From: an uncultured Halomicronema sp.
GTDB taxonomy: Bacteria; Cyanobacteriota; Cyanobacteriia; Phormidesmidales; Phormidesmidaceae
NCBI GenBank assembly: GCA_937897665.1
Contig: CALCPB010000760.1
Coordinates: 1-5,692 of the forward strand
Length of the DNA stretch: 5,692 nt
Reading direction: 5' to 3'
In this document: positions 1-5,401 of the stretch, in pieces
Layout of the letters: every line of letters starts with the position of its first letter
Numbering within the stretch: the stretch's first letter is position 1
Made by a program: the position numbers and the translations under genes
Notes under the pieces: generated by a model
Seen by the model: only the letters and a program-made list of their open reading frames with translations
What the model was told of the DNA's origin: nothing
The model's database searches: none

Positions 1-618
1 AAAGAAGTCGTTGTAGGTATCTTCTGCCCCGAAGATGCCCAGCAGCTTGTCGGTTTCGTCGGTGTTGACGGCCAACAAGTCATCGCGAGTGAAGACGACG
101 GTGTAGCCAGCGGCCTCCGCTTCTTCGATCAGGTTGCGACCATCTTCGCGAGTGCCTTCTTCCCCAAAGACGCCGATGGTGCCGACCGGTAAGTAATCGG
201 TTTCTCCGGCACCGAGGATCACGTCAGGACGCTGATCCAATATCTCAGCGGTGATTTCTTCCGTGTTGCCGCGATTATCCACATCCGCCAGGAAAGCGCC
301 GGTCCCCGGCTCCGCGATGAAGCCGGAGTTGATGACGCCGATCGCTTTGCCTGCGGCCTGAGCTTCCTGCATGATGGTGTCGGGCCGACCCGACGGGGCA
401 TCAAACCCAAAACTACCGGCAAAGGGCTTGACCCCATAGGCGTGGACGACAGCGCCCCCGTTCGACGTGCCGACTAGACGATCGTCCATATGACCCAGAT
501 AAACGCTGGCATCACTCATCTGATCCCAGTTCAGGCGACCATCGGTACCGACCGAGGCGAAGCGAGCCGCTGCATAGTGCGAGGGGCTGGTGCCGTCGGG
601 GTGAATGAAGATGACGTT
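1..618 (-). repeat. Phosphatase domain copy 2 (partial), 206 codons visible
   Basis: The second repeat unit restarts with GNVIFIHPDGTSPSH. It follows copy 1 closely through RLNWD, SVYLGH, TSNGGAVVHAYG, VINSGFIAEPGTG, LGAGETDYLPVGT and GTREDGRNLIEEAEA, up to the EDTYND motif at the window edge. The predicted nucleophile Ser in TSN, the leading Asp ligand and the Arg in DNRGN are present. The region with the remaining metal ligands lies beyond base 1, so whether this copy is a complete active site cannot be judged here. Confidence 0.85.
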
Positions 619-2001
619 GCCGACATCGGCAGTGGGTTCCGGAGCCTCCCGAGGAGCCAGGTCGTCAGGCACGCCCTCAGGCGCATCCAAGCTGACACCA
701 AACAGGCTCTCGTACATCAAGCGGTAGATGCCGGTATTGTCGATGGTGGACCCTAAGCGATCGGCCCCTTCACCAAAGGCTTTGGTGACAATACTGCCGG
801 CAAAGTCGGGTAAGCCAGCCCAGGCTACGCCAAACTCATAAACGTTGCCGTTGGCGGCCGGAGCGCCGACAAAGGGAGCCGTGTCGCTGCCCGTAGTGCC
901 ATCGAAGGGAACGGTGATGCCACTGTTGTTGCCATCCGCGTCGAGTTGACGCTGGGTGGTGAGGGTGCCGACAGTTTCACCGGAGACATCATCAATTTCG
1001 AGGGAGCCGCCGGCACTATCGGCTGCCGTGATCACAAACGTGTTGGCATTGACGTTGTCGATAAAGTCTTGGGCCACCCCGATCGCCGCATCGGCCCGCA
1101 AGGTAGCATCAATAGTGCCGCGAGCATTATTGTTGTTGCCAAAGTTGTCGGTGCCTTCTTCCTCCAGCACAATCATGAAGCCGTCTTCTTCTTGGCTAAA
1201 GAGGTCGAGGTCGAGGGTAGCCTGCAGCATTTCGGCCACAGTGGGCGGATTTTCGTTGCCGGGCTGACCGTAGGTGATCAGCTCACCGTTGTCGTCGACA
1301 AATCCCTCGGCAATCAACCGGCCCTCGGGCACATCGTTGTAGGTGTCTTCAGCAGCAAAAATACCGAGGACTTTTTCGGTATCGGCAGACAGACTCTCTA
1401 AATCTTCGCGCGTGTAAACGACGGTATAGCCCAGCGCTTCCGCTTCTTCGATCAGGTTGCGACCATCTTCGCGAGTGCCTTCCGTGCCAAAGAAGCCCAC
1501 GGTGCCCACCGGCAGGTAGTCAACTTCCCCAGCGCCCATGATGACGCTCACGCCCGACTCCACGATTTGCGCCGTGATGCCCTCGCGATCGCCCCGACTT
1601 TCCGCATCCGCCAAGAAAACGCCCGTACCGGGTTCCGCAATAAAGCCAGAGTTAATCACGGCAGTGGGACGACCCGCCGCGATCGCCTCTTCTAAAATCG
1701 TGGCGTCTGTGGCCGAACCATCAACATTTTGGCCCTGCAGCGCTGCTAATGACGCATAGGCTTCACCATTTTCATCAAAGCCATAGCTCGGGGCCGTGGC
1801 CTTGATGCCGTAGGCATGCACCACCGCACCGGCATTCGAGGTAGCCACAATCGCATCATCAAGGTGTCCTAAATACACCGATGAGTAGGGGGCTTCATCC
1901 CAGTTGAGGCGACCATCGGGACCCAGAGACTCGATCCGAGCTGCCGCAAAGTGAGACGGATCGGCACCATCGGGATGGATAAAGATGACGTTACTGGTCA
2001 T
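1..2001 (-). CDS. Large tandem-domain alkaline phosphatase (5' part, C-terminus outside window)
   Basis: Releases inorganic phosphate from phosphomonoesters, probably outside the cell. The 667 visible codons have no stop and hold one full alkaline-phosphatase-superfamily domain (about residues 4-435), a Pro/Asp/Glu-rich linker (436-461) and the start of a second. Each begins NVIFIHPDG, where the Asp (D11, D469) matches the metal ligand D51 of E. coli PhoA. Each then has a TSN motif whose Ser (S55 in copy 1) aligns with nucleophile S102, followed by GAVVHAYG. R136 probably matches R166. Later in copy 1 come EEEGTDNFGN (280-289), AADSAGG and DFAGS. ATG at 2001 is preferred because GGAG lies 9 nt upstream; ATG at 2016 is in frame, and a TAA at 2022-2020 excludes anything longer. 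There is no signal peptide, which fits the large atypical cyanobacterial phosphatases such as Synechocystis Sll0654 (recalled, not searched). An RTX or other secretion tail could lie beyond the edge. The family call is firm; activity and total length are unknown. Confidence 0.9.
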   Translation of the reverse strand, partial: MTSNVIFIHPDGADPSHFAAARIESLGPDGRLNWDEAPYSSVYLGHLDDAIVATSNAGAVVHAYGIKATAPSYGFDENGEAYASLAALQGQNVDGSATDATILEEAIAAGRPTAVINSGFIAEPGTGVFLADAESRGDREGITAQIVESGVSVIMGAGEVDYLPVGTVGFFGTEGTREDGRNLIEEAEALGYTVVYTREDLESLSADTEKVLGIFAAEDTYNDVPEGRLIAEGFVDDNGELITYGQPGNENPPTVAEMLQATLDLDLFSQEEDGFMIVLEEEGTDNFGNNNNARGTIDATLRADAAIGVAQDFIDNVNANTFVITAADSAGGSLEIDDVSGETVGTLTTQRQLDADGNNSGITVPFDGTTGSDTAPFVGAPAANGNVYEFGVAWAGLPDFAGSIVTKAFGEGADRLGSTIDNTGIYRLMYESLFGVSLDAPEGVPDDLAPREAPEPTADVGNVIFIHPDGTSPSHYAAARFASVGTDGRLNWDQMSDASVYLGHMDDRLVGTSNGGAVVHAYGVKPFAGSFGFDAPSGRPDTIMQEAQAAGKAIGVINSGFIAEPGTGAFLADVDNRGNTEEITAEILDQRPDVILGAGETDYLPVGTIGVFGEEGTREDGRNLIEEAEAAGYTVVFTRDDLLAVNTDETDKLLGIFGAEDTYNDFF
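116..159. repeat. 44-bp exact direct repeat, copy in phosphatase domain 2
   Basis: These 44 bases are identical to 1439-1482. They encode, on the minus strand, the shared EGTREDGRNLIEEAE stretch. The 1323-bp offset is 441 codons. Identity includes third codon positions. Confidence 0.9.
619..1992 (-). repeat. Phosphatase domain copy 1 (N-terminal), 458-codon repeat unit
   Basis: This is the complete first unit of the protein-level tandem repeat, residues 4-461 counted from the ATG at 2001. It includes the linker before copy 2. Compared with copy 2 it carries about 17 extra residues after the GFD motif (near residues 78-105, Ala/Gln/Asp-rich). This explains why the start motifs are 1374 bp apart but the EGTREDGRNLIEEAEA motifs are only 1323 bp apart. 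Both distances are multiples of three, as expected for an in-frame duplication. By alignment with E. coli PhoA, the nucleophile Ser and first Asp ligand are kept, but three zinc-binding histidines are replaced. Confidence 0.85.
1439..1482. repeat. 44-bp exact direct repeat, copy in phosphatase domain 1
   Basis: Partner of 116-159, identical over 44 bases and in the same reading frame of the phosphatase gene. It is the longest exact match I found between the two domains. Confidence 0.9.
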
Positions 2002-2010
2002 AAACTGGCA

Positions 2011-2014
2011 CTCC
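2011..2014 (-). promoter_or_regulatory. Shine-Dalgarno GGAG that selects the phosphatase start
   Basis: On the minus strand, GGAG lies 9 nt before the ATG at 2001 and overlaps the alternative ATG at 2016. No comparable motif precedes the 2016 ATG, so initiation at 2001 (MTSNVIFIHPDG) is favoured. Both starts are in frame and differ by only five residues. Confidence 0.5.
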
Positions 2015-2016
2015 AT

Positions 2017-2166
2017 CAGTTAATAGTGAAAAGGGGCTTTTCCCATGCCAAACAATCAGAATGAGAAAAGATTTCGAAGAGAAGGAGCTTCTGAGCAACT
2101 TCCAACGCCAAGCATTGCAGCCTGACATTGTCTAACGAAGATCTCCAAGTAAAGAAGGCTTTAATC
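2017..2166. other. Divergent intergenic region between phosphatase and AT-rich ORF
   Basis: This stretch should carry the phosphatase promoter (minus strand) and any promoter of the plus-strand ORF. I see no convincing -35/-10 pair on either strand. No clear three-repeat cyanobacterial Pho box is present, although the minus strand near 2150-2165 (ATTAAAGCCTT then CTTTACTT) has a vague 11-bp periodicity. A short 6-bp hairpin (gaaaag/cttttc) lies just upstream of the phosphatase start. Confidence 0.4.
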
Positions 2167-2214
2167 ATGCAAATATTGGCGATGTCAATCCTTGAGTACA
2201 ACCGCTTAAAGCCT
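2156..2214. repeat. Inverted repeat AGGCTTTAA / TTAAAGCCT
   Basis: Perfect 9-bp arms lie at 2156-2164 and 2206-2214, separated by 41 bases. Similarity extends outward if one base bulge is allowed (aagaagg against cctctt). The left arm overlaps the proposed ribosome binding site and start of the AT-rich ORF. It could be an operator-like site or an RNA structure, but arms this short in AT-rich DNA may be chance. Confidence 0.3.
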
Positions 2215-2499
2215 CTTCAGAAAAGGAATATTCTTATCTTCATGGGTTGCTTTGACAAAGTATTTAGCGAAGTCTATCAGAAGCCAAATGAGTATTTTTG
2301 CTGGATTCTTATCAAAGAAAATCTATTGTTGAAGTCAACTCAAATCCACCAAAGACTGAAGGCATTTAGAAACATAAATACCTCTTACAAAAAGCCAGCA
2401 GGCATTGAGAAAAATAAATTCTCAAACAAGATTACTTGTAATAATAGAAATCAAGATTTGCCCGTGAGGAATCAGATAGTGATGGGCTCAACGCGTTGA
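2167..2499 (+). CDS. AT-rich hypothetical protein, 110 aa, no family recognised
   Basis: I do not recognise this protein. It is open for 110 codons from ATG 2167, or 123 from a TTG at 2128. GAAGG at 2154-2158, 8 nt before the ATG, is a good ribosome binding site and decides the start. The N-terminal half looks like folded helical protein, with hydrophobic and basic residues alternating (for example QKRNILIFMGCFDKVF). The last 40 residues are Asn/Lys-rich and low in hydrophobics, so probably disordered. I see no signal peptide, metal-binding cluster or catalytic motif. Its block has 33% G+C, against a clearly GC-rich flank, so codon use differs sharply from both neighbours. This suggests recent acquisition, or non-coding AT-rich DNA with a chance ORF. 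My rough estimate is that an open run this long would be uncommon by chance even at this composition. Confidence 0.4.
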   Translation: MQILAMSILEYNRLKPLQKRNILIFMGCFDKVFSEVYQKPNEYFCWILIKENLLLKSTQIHQRLKAFRNINTSYKKPAGIEKNKFSNKITCNNRNQDLPVRNQIVMGSTR

Positions 2500-2831
2500 C
2501 CCACTGCCAGTTGCCAGATAGTCGAGAGTTCTCACTCAGTCCAGCGTCCTGATGCCAAGCGGTGGCCGGGTGGGGTGGGGCAAAGCCTGTCCGCAAGGCT
2601 CTCTAGCTGTGCATTGCCAAAGTCAGTTAGAGGGCATCATGCTAGGCGATCAGGCCTCTGAAGGATGGGGAGTACCGACAGCTGGGGGAACCAACGAGGG
2701 CGATCGCCCAGCTCTGCCGTCCTCAGGTTCTCGCCCAACGGCTCAACTTAAGTCAGGCAATTGCTCACGTTAGAACTCACAGGAGGGAGGCGCAATGATT
2801 TAATAGGAACGTTCATTTGCAATGACCCACT
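2500..2831. other. 332-bp region without a convincing gene
   Basis: GC content returns to the high level of the flanks at about 2500. ORFs here have poor protein character. One plus-strand frame is open from after a TAG (2643-2645) to a TGA at 2796-2798, and its last 30 or so residues (LCRPQVLAQRLNLSQAIAHV) look protein-like but have no start codon or known family. It may be an eroded gene end. The region also holds a HIP1 site at 2700-2707 and an isolated strong Shine-Dalgarno sequence at 2781-2790. I see no RNA gene signature and no T-run terminator. Confidence 0.4.
2781..2790 (+). promoter_or_regulatory. Strong Shine-Dalgarno (AGGAGGGAGG) before a two-codon ORF
   Basis: The purine run AGGAGGGAGG is followed 4 nt later by ATG ATT TAA (2795-2803). 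It is about 40 nt upstream of the zinc-ribbon start and out of frame with it. It could be a leader or start-stop element affecting the downstream gene, or a leftover site of a lost gene. Confidence 0.35.
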
Positions 2832-3407
2832 ATGGTGCAGTGCCCGAAAGAACTGAAGACAGCGCTCACAGCGGGGACCCTCGCCGGGGGGCTCACAGCC
2901 CAATGTTGCCCTGACTGTGGCGGGGCCTGGATTCGGCCCGAGCACTATGCCGAATGGCAAGCAGAGCAGGGCGTTGACCCCGATGCCGAACCCCACGTGG
3001 CCCAGGTGCCTAGTCAGCTGTCAACTGACTTTGCGTCCCCGTCACTCGACAATCGAGCGGCCCTATGCCCCGACTGCAAGCACTATTTGGTACGAGGGCG
3101 CATTCAGCTGAAAGAGTTGATGTTTTTTGTCGAGCGCTGTCCCAACTGCCAGGGCTATTGGTGCGATCGCGGCGAATGGGACGTGCTGCAACAGCTCCAG
3201 CTCGATCAGCATCTCAACTATATTTTTAATGACCAGTGGCAGGCACAGGTCAAAGCGCTCGATCTCACCATTCGCGAAAAGGCCGCCACGATTGAAAAGC
3301 TGGGACCGGAGATTGCCGACAAGATTTTTGAACTCGCAACCCTGTTAGAAGACCATCCCAATGGTGATTTTGGCGTGGCCTATTTAATGCGCCGCTTTGA
3401 GGAATGA
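2832..3407 (+). CDS. zf-TFIIB (zinc-ribbon) domain protein, 191 aa
   Basis: A soluble protein with two zinc-ribbon modules of the zf-TFIIB type. The first (residues 3-42) has C4, then CCPDCGGAW with C26 and C29; the usual second cysteine of the first knuckle is Glu7, so this ribbon has an incomplete CxxC. The second (79-117) is complete: C79/C82 and C103/C106, followed by GYWCDRGEW, the typical aromatic and acidic tail. Residues 118-191 are predicted helical with an amphipathic stretch (KAATIEKLGPEIADKIFELA). The family is common in cyanobacteria with no established function; binding to nucleic acid or protein is inference. ATG 2832 is chosen because the family begins with MxCP just before the first ribbon, and TGA at 2823-2825 blocks extension. 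There is no good ribosome binding site within 15 nt. It ends 169 bp before the ABC gene on the same strand, so co-transcription is possible. Confidence 0.85.
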   Translation: MVQCPKELKTALTAGTLAGGLTAQCCPDCGGAWIRPEHYAEWQAEQGVDPDAEPHVAQVPSQLSTDFASPSLDNRAALCPDCKHYLVRGRIQLKELMFFVERCPNCQGYWCDRGEWDVLQQLQLDQHLNYIFNDQWQAQVKALDLTIREKAATIEKLGPEIADKIFELATLLEDHPNGDFGVAYLMRRFEE

Positions 3408-3576
3408 TAGGTAAGCAGCTGGATCGCTTTACCGCACTCCAGGCTGGCGAGTGTGACTTGAGATAAGTTTGAGCTCCCCTGCGCCCGCGCTCCCCTGCTC
3501 CTCAGTACCTGGAAATTGGCCAATCAATCTTTCGACTTATCCATCAATTGCCACTGCTCCCCTGATTAACTCACCG
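3408..3576 (+). other. Upstream region of the ABC ATPase gene
   Basis: The frame of the ATPase stays open upstream to a TTG at 3469, but the added 36 residues are Pro/Ser-rich, have no family counterpart and are probably untranslated. The nonamer GCTCCCCTG occurs three times (3473-3481, 3489-3497, 3556-3564), resembling the short C-rich repeats scattered in cyanobacterial intergenic DNA. I see no clear promoter or terminator. Confidence 0.45.
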
Positions 3577-5208
3577 ATGTCTGATTGCCTGCTGACTCTG
3601 AATCACTTTTGCGTGGCCTATCCGGGGACAACCACTTGGGCAGTAGATGACGTATCGCTGACCCTCGCACCCGGCGACATTTTGGGGCTGGTGGGCGAAT
3701 CGGGCTGTGGCAAAAGCACCTTGGGACGAGCAGCATTGCGGCTGCTCCCTCGCGCCACCCAGATCAAAGGCGAAGCCATTTTTGAAGACCGCTCGATTCC
3801 GGCAATGTCGGCACAGGCACTACGGCACTTTCGCGGTGAAGCAGTATCGCTGATCTTTCAAGATCCGATGACGCGGCTTGATCCGCTGATGACAATTGGC
3901 GATCACTGTTTAGAAACACTGCTGGCCCACGAACCCCAACTGTCACGTTCAGAGGCCAAGGCACGATCGCTGGCCGCGCTAGAATCCGTTAGCATTCCTG
4001 CCGATCGCTGGAGCCAGTACCCCCACGAGTTTAGCGGCGGTATGCGGCAGCGCGTCGCGATCGCCCTGGCGCTAGTGTTGAATCCCAAACTCATCGTGGC
4101 GGATGAACCGACAACCAGTTTAGACGTCACAGTGTCGGCACAGATTCTAGATGAGCTGACGCGCCTGTGTCGCGAACGCCACATGGGACTGATTTTGATT
4201 TCCCATGATTTGGCGCTGGTAGCGGAATATTGCGATCGCGTCGCCGTCATGTATGAAGGCCAACTGGTAGAACTGGGCACCTCGCAACAGGTACTGCAAC
4301 AGCCCGAGCATGCCTACACGCAATCACTACTCAAGTCAGCGATCGAGCTGCAGCAGGCCGACATTCGTGACGAAATCTCACAGACGGCGGCCCCCCTGCT
4401 GGAAGTCGAGAATCTGCAAAAGCACTACACCTTAGAAGCGAATCCCCTGACTCGACTGTTTGGCCAAAAGCCGACTCGCGCCATCAAAGAAGTGGATGAC
4501 GAATCCTTTCAGCTGTATCCTGGCGAAATTTTGGGGCTGGTGGGTGAGTCAGGCTGCGGCAAAAGTACCCTCTCGCGAACGGTGCTGCAAATTATTCCGC
4601 CCACAGCAGGGCAGGTGCGCTTTTTAGGAGAAGACATCACCAATCTGTCGCGGGCCGAGCTCCAAGCGCAGCGACGTGATATGCAGATGATCTTTCAAGA
4701 CCCGCACGCCTGCTTAAATCCCATGATGACAGTGGGCCAGGGCATCGGCGACCCGCTGCGAATTCACCATTTAGGCACTTCAGCAGAAATTGAGCAGCAG
4801 GTGCAGGCCATGATGCAGCGGGTCGGCCTCACCCCGATTGCGGAATACCTTGATCGCTTCCCCGGTGATCTTTCCGGTGGGCAGCAGCAGCGCGTCGCGA
4901 TCGCCCGTGCCCTCATCACCCGCCCGAAGCTAGTGGTCTGCGATGCGCCCGTCAGCATGTTAGACGCCAGCATTCAAGCGCAGGTGCTATCACTGATGCT
5001 GCAGCTTAAGGAGGAGTTCGACCTCACCTACCTCTTCATCACCCACGATCTCTGGGTAGCGCGCTATTTATGCGATCGCATCGCCGTCATGGAATCGGGC
5101 AAAATTGTGGAAATGGGCCATACCGAAACCATCTTCGAGCGGCCTCAACATCCCTACACCAAGGTTTTGCTCAAGGCAGCCCCGCTGCTGGCGACCCAGC
5201 CAACTTAA
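3577..5208 (+). CDS. Fused dipeptide/oligopeptide-type ABC transporter ATPase (DppD-DppF-like), 543 aa
   Basis: Cytoplasmic ATPase that would energise a peptide/nickel/glutathione-type importer; substrate unknown. Two nucleotide-binding domains are joined in one chain, as in GsiA and YejF. Domain 1 (about 5-260): Walker A GESGCGKST at 40-48, Q-loop Q95, signature SGGMR 153-157, Walker B ending D176-E177, H-loop H210. Domain 2 (about 275-540): Walker A 323-331, Q374, signature SGGQQ 433-437, Walker B ending D456-A457, H490. Both end in the oligopeptide-ABC C-terminal element (HAYTQSLL, HPYTKVLL). A457 replaces the catalytic glutamate (codon GCG at 4945-4947), so the second site may be weak or inactive in hydrolysis. 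ATG 3577 is chosen because family members start just before the first beta strand and the upstream TTG extension looks non-homologous; no Shine-Dalgarno precedes it. No permease or binding protein is adjacent, which is usual for orphan cyanobacterial subunits. Confidence 0.93.
   Translation: MSDCLLTLNHFCVAYPGTTTWAVDDVSLTLAPGDILGLVGESGCGKSTLGRAALRLLPRATQIKGEAIFEDRSIPAMSAQALRHFRGEAVSLIFQDPMTRLDPLMTIGDHCLETLLAHEPQLSRSEAKARSLAALESVSIPADRWSQYPHEFSGGMRQRVAIALALVLNPKLIVADEPTTSLDVTVSAQILDELTRLCRERHMGLILISHDLALVAEYCDRVAVMYEGQLVELGTSQQVLQQPEHAYTQSLLKSAIELQQADIRDEISQTAAPLLEVENLQKHYTLEANPLTRLFGQKPTRAIKEVDDESFQLYPGEILGLVGESGCGKSTLSRTVLQIIPPTAGQVRFLGEDITNLSRAELQAQRRDMQMIFQDPHACLNPMMTVGQGIGDPLRIHHLGTSAEIEQQVQAMMQRVGLTPIAEYLDRFPGDLSGGQQQRVAIARALITRPKLVVCDAPVSMLDASIQAQVLSLMLQLKEEFDLTYLFITHDLWVARYLCDRIAVMESGKIVEMGHTETIFERPQHPYTKVLLKAAPLLATQPT
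4945..4947 (+). other. Walker B catalytic Glu replaced by Ala in NBD2
   Basis: The motif reads LVVCDAPVSMLD where the family normally has CDEP. The GCG codon is one base from GAG. Domain 1 keeps ADEPTTSLD. In ABC ATPases this glutamate polarises the attacking water, so the change predicts one competent and one degenerate site. Confidence 0.85.
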
Positions 5209-5261
5209 TGAGCATAGAACTAGAAGCTGCCGCCGGTGAACACGACAGCTCCTCAGCTATG

Positions 5262-5301
5262 AACTGTTGCAGAGATCATGATGGCAATCTCTGCAACAGT
5301 T
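5262..5301. terminator. Perfect 15-bp stem-loop in the convergent intergenic region
   Basis: Arms AACTGTTGCAGAGAT (5262-5276) and its exact complement (5287-5301) enclose a 10-base loop. It lies 53 bp after the ATPase stop and between two convergent genes, so it is well placed to end transcription from either side or protect mRNA 3' ends. No T-run follows on either strand, so it is not a textbook intrinsic terminator. Confidence 0.6.
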
Positions 5302-5357
5302 GGCATTGTTGATCAGGCAGAACTGTGGCCAATCTCGTGACCGCACCGTCTACAGAG

Positions 5358-5401
5358 CGCTCACTGCCGAACAGGAGCGCGCTCCTGTTCGGCAGTGAGC
5401 G
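5358..5401. repeat. Perfect 44-bp palindrome overlapping the symporter stop codon
   Basis: The 22-base arm (5358-5379) is exactly complementary to 5380-5401 with no spacer. The centre is GAGCG|CGCTC and symmetry stops at 5357/5402. On the minus strand it contains the last 12 codons of the symporter (LTAEQERAPVRQ), its TGA and three bases beyond. As RNA it would form a very stable hairpin and may work as a bidirectional terminator or mRNA 3' stabiliser. No T-run follows. It could also be a palindromic repeat inserted into the gene end. Confidence 0.7.

Larger units (their letters stand above)
1585..5079. repeat. Eight HIP1 octamers (GCGATCGC)
   Basis: Exact GCGATCGC copies start at 1585, 1679, 2700, 3163, 4057, 4232, 4897 and 5072. 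HIP1 is the highly iterated palindrome typical of many cyanobacterial genomes. Seven lie inside coding sequence and one in the 2500-2831 gap. None lies in the AT-rich block or in the first 1.5 kb. Confidence 0.9.

Noticed and set aside
946..1401. Plus-strand ORFs of up to 151 codons opposite the phosphatase (also near 490-756, 956-1267 and 1538-1759)
   Set aside because: They are antisense shadows of the GC-rich phosphatase gene, whose minus-strand frame carries clear family motifs throughout.
2145..2170. Pho box upstream of the phosphatase
   Set aside because: Only two loose repeats at 11-bp spacing are visible and they do not match the cyanobacterial consensus well, so phosphate control is not supported by sequence alone.
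2016..2201. Minus-strand 61-codon ORF ending at the phosphatase start (TGATG overlap)
   Set aside because: It overlaps the divergent promoter region and has no ribosome binding site or recognisable family; the stop/start overlap looks fortuitous.
2552..2773. Plus-strand 73-codon ORF
   Set aside because: Composition is Gly/Ser/Pro-rich without structural pattern and there is no ribosome binding site; another frame in the same stretch looks more protein-like.
2500..2831. Group II intron or structured RNA gene
   Set aside because: I looked for domain V-like, RNase P, tmRNA and tRNA signatures and found none.
3469..3576. TTG-initiated N-terminal extension of the ATPase (36 residues)
   Set aside because: The extra residues are Pro/Ser-rich, encoded by C-rich repeats, and lack any family counterpart; the ATG at 3577 fits the normal domain start.
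3764..4280. Minus-strand ORFs within the ATPase gene (also 4764-4973)
   Set aside because: They overlap well-conserved ATPase motifs on the other strand and show no protein character.
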